Origin: Gigaspora rosea
Taxonomy: Eukaryota > Glomeromycota > Glomeromycetes > Diversisporales > Gigasporaceae
Length of the DNA stretch: 64,000 nucleotides
NCBI GenBank assembly: GCA_003550325.1
Contig: QKWP01000119.1
Location: 197,691 to 261,690, forward strand
Direction of reading: 5' to 3'
The position numbers were made by a program, and so were the translations under genes. The notes beneath the pieces were generated by a model. The model was given only the letters and a program-made list of their open reading frames with translations, did not search any database and had not been told where the DNA came from. Positions 22,976-35,259 of the stretch are shown piece by piece. Numbering within the stretch: the stretch's first letter is position 1; every line of letters begins with the position of its first letter.

Positions 22976-23254
22976 TTGATTATGCATAAGACTATTATTC
23001 ATTTCTTTTATAACAGAAATAAATTAGTTCATGTAAAGTTAATTTTTGTTCATTATTATATCTTCCCAGTTTCTATCTTTTTGACATCGAACTGACATTG
23101 CCCAATGATTTGCAAAAATCACCCAAATATATCCAATAGGTGTTCTACAAATTGGCAGTGCCATAGTATTTTATTATTATATATTATTTTATGTATTTCT
23201 TATTTTGGCATAGTTTGTGGCATAGTTGGGTGATTTAACCTTCAATGAGGGTAC

Positions 23255-23345
23255 TCTGCTGGTACTCTCAACAAGCGTTATAGACTCTCAGCGAGTGTAT
23301 GAACCTCTCAGCGAGTAAATTAAACACCTAGCGAGTGATTAAAAC
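23255..23345. repeat. Minisatellite 'ctctcagcgagtg'
   Basis: About five variants of a 20-25 bp unit around 'ctc(t/a)cagcgagt' inside the hAT-like element. Confidence 0.6.
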
Positions 23346-23780
23346 CTCAGTACGAATTAAAAATATTTGAGGATATAGTTTTAGTCTGCAAATGAAATAA
23401 CAGATGTTCATAGCATTAGTGTTATTATTGATGGTTCAAAAAAAATTATGTGTTTGGACAATCGATCCTACATGAATTTTACAGGAAGGTCACAAAAATT
23501 CTGGGTTGTATGCGTCGGATCTAGAATGGTGTTTAGCCTTAGCTGTTAGCAGGTTCTATAGCAAATTACTTAATGAATGGATATGATATCATAGTAAAAT
23601 TTTTTATGATCTTGGACAAAATCGATCAATTCCGATCTAGCTGACCTTGATTCCGATGCACTCCGACGTATCACGACCTGCAATTTGGTGACCCCCTATA
23701 TGAATTGATCCTATACTTCGCTGTTGCTAGTGAAATGCTAGCAAAAAAAAAATAATCTTTTAAATTCAATGAAAAGCTTC

Positions 23781-24060
23781 TTCAATTGACAAGGGTTTCA
23801 TTAAGAGTTTAATCATCTTAGGTAGCGGCTCCCATAAAAAATTGATCACTCTGTAATTCTGTAATTTTGACCAATAAAAATTTAGGATCAAGTGTAACAT
23901 AATAATCAAAACAAATGTATTTCAATTGACAAGGGTTTCATTAAGAGTTTAATCATCTTAGGTAGCGGCTCCCATAAAAAATTGATCACTCTGTAATTCT
24001 GTAATTTTGACCAATCAAAATTTAGGATCAAGTGTAATGTAATAATCAAAACAAATGTAT
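23781..24060. repeat. 140-bp perfect-period tandem duplication
   Basis: Two head-to-tail copies (23781-23920 and 23921-24060) differ at only a few positions. Each contains 'aggtagcggctcccataaaa' and 'ggatcaagtgtaa'. This is a recent duplication inside the hAT-like element. Confidence 0.92.
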
Positions 24061-24309
24061 TTGTTTTCTAAGTAAAAATACCATAAAATTAAGGCTAAAA
24101 ACGCGTTATAATTGGGGTTAAGGTTAGAAAAATATAGTGGCTATTGTGGCTATTAGTAAAATTTCACAAAAAACATTTTTAATTAAGACGCAACAGATGG
24201 TTTCCTAATAAAAATTTAGAGCTATCTGTTTTTTGTAAAAAAATTTTACGTTACACCTGATCTTAAAATTCGATCAGTTAAAATTACAGGTTGTGAACAA
24301 TTTTTTTGT

Positions 24310-24480
24310 GTTGGAGAGCTAGGGCGTTAGTTTCATCAATGTCAGGGGATGCGTCAGGAGTTTCGTCAATCGTCAATCGTCAAGGGTTTCATCAATTGTC
24401 AAGGGTTTCGTCAAGCGTCAAGGGTTTCGTCAATCGTCAAGGGTTTTGTCAGACACAAATTTGACGAAACCTTTCATCAT
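24310..24480. repeat. Minisatellite 'gtttcgtcaatcgtcaaggg'
   Basis: Six or seven imperfect 20-bp units at the right end of the hAT-like element; inverse-related to the array at its left end. Confidence 0.8.
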
Positions 24481-24616
24481 CACGAAAATAATTGCGTTAG
24501 GCATCATTAGCTTAGATACTATGTGAAGAACTCGGTATTATATTTAGGGATATATATTGCTCTATCAAAAGACTGAAAAGTCTTATTCAGACTTTGTCCA
24601 GATTGCTATTTTTAAA

Positions 24617-24823
24617 AATGAGTATTTTTCTTAACAAAAAAATATATAAAATTTATATAAATTTCTGAATAGCTTTAATTTCCTGAATATTTCTAATTTC
24701 TGGCTATAATTTTATAAAGATAAATATTACAACCAGTAATTAGAAATATTCAGGAAATTTAAAAATTTTCATAAATTTATATAAGTTTCTATTAAGAAAA
24801 AACTTAAACACTCACAAATTTGG
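24617..24823. mobile_element. Fold-back MITE
   Basis: The left arm (tgagtatttttcttaac ... tttcctgaatatttctaat) and right arm (attagaaatattcaggaaat ... ttaagaaaaaac) are inverted copies of about 85 bp around a short centre. Non-coding. Confidence 0.7.
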
Positions 24824-25900
24824 ATATATAGTTTCTATTTTGTACTAACAAAATATTAAGTTCAGATAATACTAGGATAGTATCTTGTTGTATTAGTCAC
24901 GGCACTGTCAATTATTTGTGGCATGACTATGATTCAGTATTCTACATAACGTATTTTCGTTATTACAATTGCATAATAAGTATAGTAAAAGGGGTAAAAG
25001 GGCAATTTCTTAAACTCTTATATTGAAACAAGAATTTTTCCTGAACTTTAGTACTTTTTTTTTTGTAAACGACAAAGCTTATTAGACGAGACGAATAAAA
25101 TCACGACAAAATACAAATTTAAGGCAAATCACAGAGTTATGACGTGATGAGACTTTATTGGATTATTAGGTTTTAATCCAAATTGCTACTATATTATATT
25201 ACATATGCACACCATTTTTATGTCTTTATGGCAGCAAAGAACTTTTGGACCAAGAGACTTTACAATTCACGTCCAAACGAAATTAAGGGCTTTACATAAT
25301 TATTATTATTAATATTACTCATCTGCAACCTCTTGTGTTTTCTCTTTTGATATGAGCCTAATACTTTGCATTCTTACAATATGCTGCCTATTCATTATAC
25401 TAATTACCTTTCGCATCAACGCAGTATTTCATAATGGCGTATCGCTCCTTGTTTCACGAGATCTTCAGCACAATTTCTTCTGAATTTCAGAAATGTCGGT
25501 GACAATATTAACAATTTTAAATTTCCTTAGCATTAGATTAAAGCGCTGTTTTTGAATTTTTATTGTTCGTATCAAGATATCTTTAGATCAGGCAATTCTC
25601 GTTTCTGCTTTGTGTAAATGTTAAGGGAGAGCGATAAAACAAGATAGACAATAGTGCCAATTTAAACTCCAACCGATTACGGAAAAGGAAGGTTTATGAT
25701 GACAGAAGGTTAATAGAACGAAACGATACTGTGTTATAAAGGCGATACGGGATGACGGGGTGATGCTAATGATGCGATATTGATAATGGGTGATAACTTA
25801 TGTATCTGTGATCCAGGTTGATGATTAGGTGGAATCGGGGTAATTTCGACACAAAGTCAGAATCATGTGAATAATTTAAAAGAATTAATTAATCTCGTCA
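24824..25900. other. Spacer without recognisable genes
   Basis: No long frame, splice-like exon series or repeat terminus stands out. Composition is slightly less AT-rich at 25300-25800, but I see no supportable gene. Confidence 0.4.
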
Positions 25901-25906
25901 CACAGA

Positions 25907-26101
25907 ATTCGAGTTAGAGGTTGGAACCGGTTTTAAATCTTCGAGTTTATCACATCAAAAATCGAGTTTATCACACCAAAATTCGAGTTTATCATATCAA
26001 TTATTAATAACTGATGTGATAAGCTCGAATTTTGTGTGATAAACTCGAATTTAGATGTGAAAACTCGAATATTTAAAACTGGTTCCAACTTCTAATTCGA
26101 G
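25907..26101. repeat. Fold-back element with internal 'tcgagtttatcacatcaaa' units
   Basis: The two halves are inverted copies: 'gttagaggttggaacc' and 'ggttccaacttctaat' at the ends, with three units of about 21 bp (tcgagtttatcaca) on each side. The whole 195 bp can fold into one long hairpin. Confidence 0.85.
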
Positions 26102-26246
26102 ATAATAAGCCAATACGAAGTTGCAAGGTTTATTAAAATTAAAGTCGAATTCAAAAGATATGGGGTTTACTTTTATTATTAACTTGCATTTTAAATTGAA
26201 CGTCCAACTTTATTGAAATTTAAGGTCTTATATACATGTGATTTGG

Positions 26247-26388
26247 ACAGAGCGTTTACGCTCTATTTTGAGCGTATTCGCTTTATTTTGATCGTGTACG
26301 TTCTTTTCTACGCGTATACGCTCAGGTGCAAAATTAACAAGCCTGTATAATTGCATATACGCGATATTTTGAACGTTTACGCTCTTGC
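26247..26388. repeat. Minisatellite 'gagcgtttacgctctatttt'
   Basis: Units of 'agcgt(t/a)(t/c)acgct' in both orientations, each unit itself a near palindrome. The ends agagcgtttacgctc and gaacgtttacgctc are inverted. Confidence 0.65.
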
Positions 26389-26575
26389 ATAGGTTAAGCC
26401 ACCAAACCTCAGTTAATTACCCTATTTGTATACATGATTTAAAAATATTTACAACATAAAAAAAAACAAATAAAAATAATTTGTCACACTACATATAACT
26501 ACATTGTTAGTCACTAATCGATAAATCGTTAAAGCCAATATCTTGTGAAAATTCAAGGTTTGAACTTGCATATTC

Positions 26576-26830
26576 TAATAAATAAGATAGCTGCGCAGCA
26601 TGCGATGCCGCGCAGGACCAGTACAATCAGCTTTTGTTAGTTAATAGATCTCCTCTTTAGTTAGTATAGATAACTTAGTAACCTTGATGATTGACATATT
26701 ATCACCCCTTTTTGTAAAATTTTCATAACACGTTAACATGTTAGCACATATACGTGTTAAGGGGAACAAATTATAAATAAGGTAGCTGCGCGACGTTGTC
26801 ACGCAAAACCAGGAACGGAATGTAGATTTA
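26576..26830. repeat. Diverged duplicate 'ataaataag.tagctgcgc' blocks
   Basis: 26577-26625 and 26773-26818 share 'ataaataag(a/g)tagctgcgc' and a following 'gcgca..accag'. Between them lies 'aacacgttaacatgttagca', a palindromic phrase that recurs around 28318-28390. Confidence 0.5.
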
Positions 26831-26839
26831 GATAGAGTT

Positions 26840-28530
26840 GTAGATCAAATATATTTACATAGTTTAAATATAATTTTCTCATTGGCTGTTAATTTTTACT
26901 AGTTTTACATATAGCACTAATCTTAGCTTTATATTTACGAAAGTTGGTATTATAGCAGTCTAATTGGTTTAAACAATATAATATAGTGTAACTGGAAAAA
27001 TTAAAATAGAGCCCAAAATTGAAAATAATTATTGATAAGGGTCCAAAAATTTAATTACTGAAAAATTTGTTAGCTGACAAAATCAAATTAAATATAATAG
27101 TAATTGTTTTTCATGATTAAATAAATATTTTAAAGTTTGTGATAGTAAAGTCTTAATTAGATAGAACAAAAATTTTATTCCGGTATGACAATGCTTTTAT
27201 TATTAATCTAATGCGGCCTTTTTATATATTTCATAACACAAGTTCACGGTACAACAATTACTCTGGATAATAGTTACAGGTTTTTCTCTTTTCTTACTCG
27301 ATATGGTATGCAATGCCAATGACCAACTCTATTTTAATTATAACTCATCGATATTAGCTTATCTATTTTAATCAATATAGTATTGATAAGTCAAACATGT
27401 TTTTAAAATTTTAATAAGTTGGCGAAGATCATATTTGGTCACGTTATAATAATAAAATTATAATAATTAAGTTAAGTACAGTATTATGTCAAAATTTCCA
27501 AATTAATATTGGCGAATATCGTTGTTAATATCAAACGATAATTGAAATAGATAGTAGAATCGCACCAACACTTTAACAGTTAACGCGAAATTTATGTTTA
27601 TTACTGGTATTTATTTGAGTTGAAAGTGAAATAGCTAAATTTTTTTTATTTTTATCCTTTATATATTATGTATTTGACTTTCGATTGAATACATTAATTA
27701 GTAATTAATTTACTTATACTATACTCTCTAACTCTGATTATACATTTTTTATGCACCATAATCGTATCATTGATCGAAACACATCAAAACACGTAATAAT
27801 GAAACATTCGAACCTGATACATAATACAAAGCAATAAGTATTATTCTCATTATTTATACATATATATTTTTTATTTTTTTCGAAGCATCGCTAACTGTTC
27901 TTTTCGACTTAAGTATTATTCAATTGTGATCGAAAAGGGAGCTATGCAGGAAGGCCTCGGCATGGCGACAATCACAGTGAAACCAGGATGCCGGCAGGGA
28001 AAACGGTTAAGCCTATAGTTTATACAGTCATATTATAGTGGCTAAGTATTTTAATTTTAAGATCGTTTCTTATAATTTTTACACGAAGAAATCGAGCCAT
28101 ATATGGGAGCGAAGCCACTCATACCTGAAACGGTTGCCAAGTTTGCGGCATAGATCTGCGATTAACTAACTTTGACACGGTAAGTTTCTTTTATAGTATT
28201 ATTCGGGGTGATACACAGAGTCACAAGGAAGAATAACCCAATCAGATGCCCAGATTTGTACAGAGCACTTCACACGCCGTATAACCATGCACTACATTCC
28301 TGGTACATTCTTGATAGCACGTCAACGTGTTAGGCTTAGTAGTATTATTGTTGAATAGCACATAGCGTGTTAAACCACGTTAACGTGTCGTATATAAATT
28401 TAAATATATAAAAATGAATGAATTTGATTTCAATAAAGGGGACAAGTAGAGAAGCTCCCTTCGATTTTACTAAAGAAAATAAAGGAAGTAAGCTAGTGTA
28501 GTGAGTAAATCAGAAACTTATTTTCTAGCA
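26840..28530. other. Gene-poor spacer with small GC-richer islands
   Basis: Mostly featureless AT-rich DNA. Two islands (27950-28010 and 28085-28165) are clearly GC-richer and each holds a short ATG frame of 16-18 codons, too short to call. Palindromic 'cacgttaacgtg' phrases lie at 28315-28395. Confidence 0.4.
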
Positions 28531-28537
28531 ACTATTA

Positions 28538-28895
28538 GGCCACGCAAAGTTATTTTTTCATTTTGCATAACCTTGAGTTTCAAAATTCCGGTCGGCGGGT
28601 CAGATTTTTTTTTTTAAATAATCTTTTTGTGGCCTAAATTAATTCATGTTCACATCTAAGGTCACGCAAAGTTAATTCTTCGGTTTGCATAACATGGAAT
28701 CAGAATATTTTGTTTTTTTTTTATCAGACCTGTCGGTAATTCCGGAAAATGAAGGTCATCATCGGGTGACACCGGAGCAAACAATTAAATGTCAAAAACG
28801 GAATAATTGGCATGATTGGAAATTAAAAAAAATTTTTTTTTTGAAAAAATTGGGTCAGCAGGTTATGCAAAACGATAAATTAACTTTGCGTGGCC
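28538..28895. mobile_element. Full-length Harbinger-like MITE
   Basis: The 358-bp element starts GGCCACGCAAAGTTA and ends TAACTTTGCGTGGCC, with target duplications TTA at 28535-28537 and 28896-28898. The terminal similarity extends about 38 bp (through 'cgttttgcataacc'). It is the reference copy for the degraded group at 1-600. The 124-codon frame over it is a by-product. Confidence 0.9.
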
Positions 28896-29059
28896 TTAGA
28901 GTTAAATCAGTCAAATGTATACACTCTCCCACCTTAATAGTTGCAGCAGTGATTGTAGTGATCTATGAATTTGATCAAAAACTACTAGGCGAAAATGACT
29001 TTACATCTAAAAGTTACCACTATCAACTATTAAATCCAACTAAAATCAACCCTATCTAA

Positions 29060-29700
29060 CCCTAATAATGGTTAAGTTTCGATTGAGGCATCGATAAATT
29101 TGGTCTGAGTAACTAGGGGCTCGAGCTCTAGAATATGTCACGAGACTCTAATGTGAGGTCACGGAATTTGGACTTTATTACGAATTTCATATATCGAGAG
29201 GCATTATTATTAATTCAAGGATCTCTCAGGATTATTACTTGAACTAACACTTGCTAGTAAGGAGAAAAAATATACAAGACTCCTTTTTTCACTTCAATAA
29301 AGCATTATTCTTAAGTTTAGTTCTAATCTTCGAAAAAAGTGTAGAAGTGTTAGCTCTAAGAAAGTTTCCTTTTAACCCAAAATCGTTGTAATAAATTACT
29401 TATTGAATTTACCTTGCACTCTTAGAATATTCATTGTTTTAAGTAAAGTTGTGTTGTTAGTTGTAACTTCGTAACGAGCGTTTTGAACTCCGTTTAGTAT
29501 AACCCAGTTAAAGAAAGAAAGATCAAATTAATTACCTGATTTATCGAACAATTAATCCATTCCACATTGTTAAATTAATCACCCATATTGTCTTTGGCCA
29601 TGATTGTTAATAATATTAACGATTGTGTTAGAGCCTTGCAGCTAGAATAAAGAATTATATAAATAGAGTGAGAATTGAACCAACAAAAGAACTATGCATG
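29060..29700. other. Spacer, no supported gene
   Basis: No frame, repeat end or RNA motif could be supported between the MITE and the hairpin. Confidence 0.4.
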
Positions 29701-29705
29701 TTACA

Positions 29706-29790
29706 ATGTCCAATTGGTTTCAATTTTTTTTGGACATATGTCTATTTTCAATTGGACAAATGTCAAAAAAAATTGAAACCAATTGGACAT
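29706..29790. ncRNA. 85-nt hairpin, possible small-RNA precursor or fold-back remnant
   Basis: The outer 26 bases (from atgtccaattggttt) pair perfectly with the last 26 bases. The pairing continues imperfectly through 'tttggacatatgtc' and 'gacaaatgtcaaaa'. Length and stem size resemble a small-RNA precursor, but a miniature fold-back element is equally possible. Transcription is not shown. Confidence 0.4.
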
Positions 29791-30009
29791 GCTTATCTTC
29801 ATTTGATCATGCCACAGCAAGACCCTAAAAGAACTTTGAGACCCGGACCAAATCAACCACGCTCTTTTTTGTCTACCAAGGAGTCTTGCATGATTAAAAG
29901 GCATTGGTTTGATTAGATAGTGGTGTTGTTAGTAGTTTTTAGCTATATACTCAATACTCACCACTCTCATAACGTGCAAACATGCAATTATTGATAAGCC
30001 ATTGTGGTT

Positions 30010-30290
30010 TATATCAGTAATAATAAAAAGGTGAATTAGTATGTATTAGAATTATCACAATTTCTATCATGAATTATATAAAAAATTCTGTTATAAACTT
30101 ACTTGGTTTATAATATGTTTTAAGATTTGGTTTGCAATGAAATTATTGTTGCTTCTATCAAGTAAAAAATTCTCATACAAAATCTTGCTTGTTATTCTAA
30201 TAATCACAAAATGTGGGTTGAGTTAGTTCGAGTTGAAATTATTATATCTTATATCATGATATACTGTTATAAACCTTAACTCTGGCGATA
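30010..30290. repeat. Outlying units of the 15840-17250 array
   Basis: Three units with 'ttctgttataaacttacttgg', 'ggttgagttagttcgagttg' and similar phrases, as in the large array 13 kb upstream. Confidence 0.55.
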
Positions 30291-30669
30291 CACAGTGACT
30301 TTAATGCATGTTGTTAATGTTGTCCATACCTCAATCTAATTTCAAAGATACAAAGTGCGCATGATGAATGGAAGTCGATCATTTAAATCTCAGTGCGCAT
30401 AACAAACAAAAGTTGATTTTTTTAAAAAAAATATTATTTCATAGTGATAGATCAATTACGAATTATGACGAATTTATTACGACATTAATATACAAATGAT
30501 CATATAACTCAATAATTACAGACTGTCATAATTGTTCTTATTTTAAATTTTCTCACAGTCTGATTATTAACGGCAAAGTGCCAAAAATATTTTATCAGTA
30601 TCGATAACTGATAACAATCGATCAAACATCGATTATGTAACTCCCTTATTAGGAATACAAGGGCTTAAG

Positions 30670-31440
30670 TATTTTATTATTATTTTACTCAATATAAGAT
30701 TACAGATCACGCATGCATTAATTAACATACCAAACAGGCATAAATTCAAAAAAAAATATCCCATACTATTAATTACAATATATAAATGTTATTTTTGACA
30801 AGTACGTAATAAGATCAGTATCCACCAATCTACAACATATTTACAGACAATTATAAATATATTTCTTATACCATTGTTCAATATATATTACACACGTGCT
30901 GTCGTCCTGTGCCATCTAAATCACCCAATTGGAAAAATGAAGAATTCTTCAAAAATCAGCATAGCGAACATCAAAAAAGATGAACGGAAACCCTCCCTCT
31001 CACATTTCATGTTACACATTCAACGTGATCATATTGGTACAAGGACAAACAGTTACATATATCATAATATTTTATTATTACTCGGTAAATCAGATCACGC
31101 ATGCATTAATTAGCAACAATAAACAGTCATAATTTCAAAAAAAAAGTATCTCATATTTAAGTTACAACATATAATTGTCATTTTTACAACATATTTATGC
31201 ACAATCATGAGTATATTCCCACACTATCATTTACGTTGCACATGTCATCATCCTGTGTCATCAAAATTACCATAACACTTGCCTGAATTAGAAAAACGAA
31301 AACCATTACCCATACTAAAAAAGGATTCTTCAAAAATCAGCATAGTGAACATCAAAAAGTTAAATGGAAACTATCCCTCACACATTTCATGTTACACAAG
31401 AAACATGATCATACAGGTATAAACAATTGTTAGTTACAAA
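30670..31440. repeat. Diverged tandem duplication, about 400 bp, possibly old 3' UTR
   Basis: The two copies, about 30670-31080 and 31081-31440, share in order 'cagatcacgcatgcattaatta', 'acaacatatttatgcaca', 'cctgtgtcatcaaaa', 'cttcaaaaatcagcatag' and 'cacatttcatgttacac' in variant form. They lie directly downstream (minus strand) of the broken kinase gene, where a 3' UTR would be. That link is inference. Confidence 0.6.
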
Positions 31441-32146
31441 CATATACAATATAAAGTACTTTCATCTTGCTAGTACCTCTATAACTCTTCATTATGCTTT
31501 GTACTAGGGCTGTTAATCGGACTGTCTGGTCTGTCCTAGTTAAAAGACTGCACAGTCTTTTAAAAAACCAGACTGGACTGCGGTCCAGGACCAAATAGGA
31601 CCAAATAGAGCTAGACTGAACGGACTGATGATCAATATAATACTGTACTTTTTTGCTATAATGATGAAATTAAGCTTTTCAAATTTATAATATTTGCTTA
31701 TATGATATAAGAGAGCAATAATTAATACGTTTGATAATTTTAATCATACATAAATTATGGATTAGAAAATAATATAGTATATTAATATAGCATAATAACT
31801 TAATTAATTTCGTAAATATGAACATTATAGTTAAGATCAGTTAAAAAGATATTTTGTCACTTTTAACCACTTAATATTCGATAATTTGATTGAATAATAT
31901 AATCATAATAGGGAACGCCAAATGTTCAATCTTGTACTGATTCAAGACAAGAATTGTCTTAATATATGAAAATATTAAACCCTATAAAAAAATTTAATAT
32001 AGAAAAATATGGAAAATTACATGGAAAAATAACTAGGAAAAATATATAAAATAACCAGGAAATTCGTATGTAATTTACAGGTAATTTTACACTTTTTTAA
32101 TGGTCTTTTTACATGCAAAATTCTCTATTCAAAACACAGAAAATGT

Positions 32147-32245
32147 ACCATTTACATGTATTTGAAACATGTAATTTTATATAGAAAAATAATATATTTT
32201 ACATGTATTTGAAACATGTAATTTTATATAGAAAAATAATATATA
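32147..32245. repeat. 46-bp tandem duplication
   Basis: 'tttacatgtatttgaaacat' followed by 'gtaattttatatagaaaaat' occurs twice in direct succession in the left arm of the hAT element. Confidence 0.85.
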
Positions 32246-32585
32246 ATTATTATATTTATTATTAACATTTTATATTTAATAAATTAAATTAATTAATATA
32301 CGATATTTTTTTATTAAAAATAATTTAATAGATTTTATTTATTTAAAAAATTTTAATACTAATAAATTATTTTAACTAATTATATCAAAATGAATTTATT
32401 AAAAGGCAATATATACATAATAGTTTAATACAGTCAGACCTCTCTAAATGCATACCCTTGGGACCAGCTTCAAGTATGCATTTAGGGAGGGATGCATTTA
32501 GAGAATAACCAATAGAAATACAGCAAATGTATGATAACATGAAATATTTGTTGGCCAATGACATTTTATGAACATTCGTACATAC

Positions 32586-32606
32586 AGTATGTACGTACGT
32601 ACGTAC
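32586..32606. repeat. (GTAC)n microsatellite
   Basis: Five or so uninterrupted GTAC units in the left part of the Tigger element. Confidence 0.8.
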
Positions 32607-32639
32607 ATATGTACCTGCTTAGATATTGCTTTTCATTCT

Positions 32640-32885
32640 ACCATATTACCATATCAGGTATTAAGAACATTCGCTTTTTCGTTTTATCTACCATATTATG
32701 AACTTCCTAATTTTTTTTTTATCATATGAACTTTCGCTCTTCATTTTACAATATTGCTCTTCGTTTTACAAGATTGTGAACTTTCACTTTTTTTTTTTAT
32801 CATATGAACATTTGCTCTTCGTTTTACAATATTGTTCAAGATTGTGAACTTTCACTTTTCGTTTTATCATATTATAACCTTTCGT
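32640..32885. repeat. 'gaactttcgctcttcgtttta' repeats in Tigger
   Basis: Six or seven variants of a 30-40 bp unit containing 'gaac.ttcgct' and 'ttcgttttac/tcatatt'. Confidence 0.7.
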
Positions 32886-33202
32886 TTACTTCATTTATTG
32901 TAACGAAGCCAAAATTTAACTCTAATTTGAATACGCATGTGTCTAACTTTTTAGATATACATTTAATCACAGTATTAGGCAATTGAATTTTTTTTTGTTT
33001 TTTATACTTAGAGAAAAAGAAAACTAGACGAGGGTTCAATAAACCTATCAACTACGTTTCAACTTGAATATAAATTTGAACAATTTTATATTGTTATATA
33101 AAAGGTAAGTTTTTTTTTACTCGACCACAGGATTCAATTTAGTAATTATCATCGTCACCATCCTAATAATTTATTTAGGGATAAGGAAATATAGAAATAT
33201 CG

Positions 33203-34956
33203 TTAGACAAAGTTTAATTTCATTAGCCTTATCGTTATGTACGATGACATACGTACATTACCAACTGGTTCAAAGAAAGTTTCTATGTTTAGTTGTTTAA
33301 ACAAAGCATTCCGGAGCTTTCTTACTAACTCATACAATTTTGATAAAGCTACGTCATGTTCTGTTTGAACCACATAATTAAGGTCTTGTTGCATAAGATA
33401 TAACTCCATCCGGTGAACAGCATCTAATGCTTCCTTATGAGTAATTTGGGTATTTCTATACTATTATCTTCTTCATCACTTTCAACCTGCTGAGGTTCCT
33501 GATACGTGGCTTGGTTTAAAATTTCCTGGTCGCTCATTATTCCTGTTACAATTTTTTCTTCTGAATAATCTATAAATTCTTCAAGATCCATTACATTTTG
33601 AAAATTAAGCAATTCGATGTTATTATACAACTCTTCCATTATATCATCATAATCATTATTACTAGCGGTAGGCTCTTCGTCATTATCTTGAGCTAATGGA
33701 AGAATTCCTGTGTGTTAAAAGCAATTTTTGATGGTTTCCGATGACACTTCTCTCCATCCTCGAACAATGAATTTTATAGCGATAAGAATATCCATTTTAT
33801 CATCTTTTCCAGACTCGTACTGATCAAGAAGCCACTTTATAAAGTAACTTCAGTAGCGGCGTTTGAAGGACATAATGACACCGGCATCCATAGGTTGTAG
33901 GCGAGATGTTGTATATGGGGGGAAGAATTTAATGGTTGTATTACGAAGTTTTAAATTACCAACTGAGTGAACTTTTGCATTATCCATTAGGAGAATTACT
34001 TTGCGACCAGCCATTTTTGAATCAAATTTCTTAAGCCATTTTTGAAACAGCAAAACTATCATCCATGCATTTTGGCTTGCATCGTACATAACACGAAGTC
34101 TGCGGCGTTTAATAGATTTGAAGCAACGTGGATTGGGTGACTTACCAATAACAAATGGTATTATTTTATCTGTCCCATCAGCGTTGGCACAAAGTGCCAA
34201 TGTTAATCGTTCTTTGTTAATTTTTTTCCCTTAAGACGAACAGTCTCTAGCATAGTGTCTGGCTCTAGACTAAAAAAGAAAAAAAAAATTAGCTAAGTAT
34301 TAATTAGTATACAGGGAAGTACCATAGGTTGCCAAACGATTTACTGTGCTGCACAAGTAAATCGTTTGGTAACCTGTGGTACCCCCCTGTAGTATTATTT
34401 ATTTATACCGATAAAACAATCCAGTCTTATCCATGTTATAAATATCCTTCAAGTCGTAATCTTTTAGGGTTTCTCTTAGGTCAGGAATAGCGGTTCCGAT
34501 AACTTCTTCATCTACAGAAGCATCTTCTCCGTGTTTTGTTATTCTTTTTAATCTGTGTCTTTGTTTAAATTTATATAGCCAACCGTGCGAGAACTTGAGA
34601 TCATCTTCAGGTATGTTTAATGATTCAGCAAAACTTTTTGCTTTTTCGACTATAATCTCATCAAATAGGATTATTCTTTCTTGGCTTTGTAGGATCCATT
34701 CAATCAATGTATTTTCGAGGACTGGGTGTTGAACTGTTCTCTGTCTTTTCGCTACAGGATTTTCTCTAATTTCTTCTTTATTCTTTATTAAACGGCTAAT
34801 GGTAGTTTGATGAACTGTTAGATCCATTGTTTGCTTTACCCAACTGACGAGATCAGCTTGAATAAGTTGAGGATTTTTTTCTTTGTGCTTAATTATATCT
34901 TTTCTTTGTTCATTGGTAAGTGTAGTTTTAGTTTCTTTAGATTTTTTGGAAGACAT
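33203..34956 (-). pseudogene. Tigger/pogo transposase (CENP-B HTH + DDE_1), broken
   Basis: Exon 1 (34956-34409, 185 codons) has a psq/CENP-B-type HTH (residues 10-60), a second HTH (about 75-150, ending FSHGWLYKFKQRHRL) and the first catalytic Asp in IYNMDKTGLFYR. An intron (34408-34270, GT..AG) follows. Exon 2 carries RLTLALCANADG, the second catalytic Asp in LLMDNAKVH and the third in RLQPMDAGVI, plus an acidic stretch and a C-terminal helix region ending IETFFEPV. Breaks: a one-base shift near 34225 (A-run), an in-frame TGA near 33856, a TAA near 33714 and a shift near 33420. The family cuts and pastes DNA at TA sites; this copy cannot make a full protein. Confidence 0.88.
34312..34389. 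mobile_element. 78-bp pogo-like MITE in the transposase intron
   Basis: Ends CAGGGAAGTACCATAGGTT and their inverse, flanked by TA at 34310-34311 and 34390-34391. Nearly the whole unit is a hairpin around 'actgtgctgcaca'. It lies entirely inside the intron 34270-34408. Confidence 0.85.
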
Positions 34957-35259
34957 TTCGTTTAATGTAAAACAGAGTTTAATAAGTCCGATAAGTGCTT
35001 TTTTCTTTAATTTATAAAATAATCCAATTCATTACTTACAACAATAAGATGGGTTATTGCATTATCACGAAATGCATAAAGACGTTTATATCTAAAAGCT
35101 ATTCTTGTTATTTCTTTGATAGTTATTGCTTAGCATAAGCATGAAAAAATTTTAAGGCACTGCGTTTCAAAAGAGGAAATAGGTACATATATTTTTTTCG
35201 CATACAATATTTTTGAAATTTACTGATTCACATTTAATCCTGAATTAAGATAACAAAGA

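Larger units (their letters stand above)
22782..24509. mobile_element. Non-autonomous hAT-like element, perfect 8-bp TSD
   Basis: The 1728-bp element has ends TAATGATGCCT / AGGCATCATTA, flanked by identical GCTTAGAT (22774-22781 and 24510-24517). An 8-bp duplication points to the hAT superfamily. The two ends carry different minisatellites, both built on 'gacgaaac/gtttcgtca' motifs in inverted sense. No transposase is seen. Confidence 0.88.

Noticed and set aside
22258-24265. A further element bounded by 'ttacacctgatc' motifs
   Set aside because: The motif appears at 22262, 23890, 24030, 24249, 50572 and 59508 in both orientations, but no consistent pair of ends or duplication could be fixed.
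28685-29059. 124-codon frame
   Set aside because: Two thirds of it lies within the Harbinger-like MITE, including its terminal repeat.
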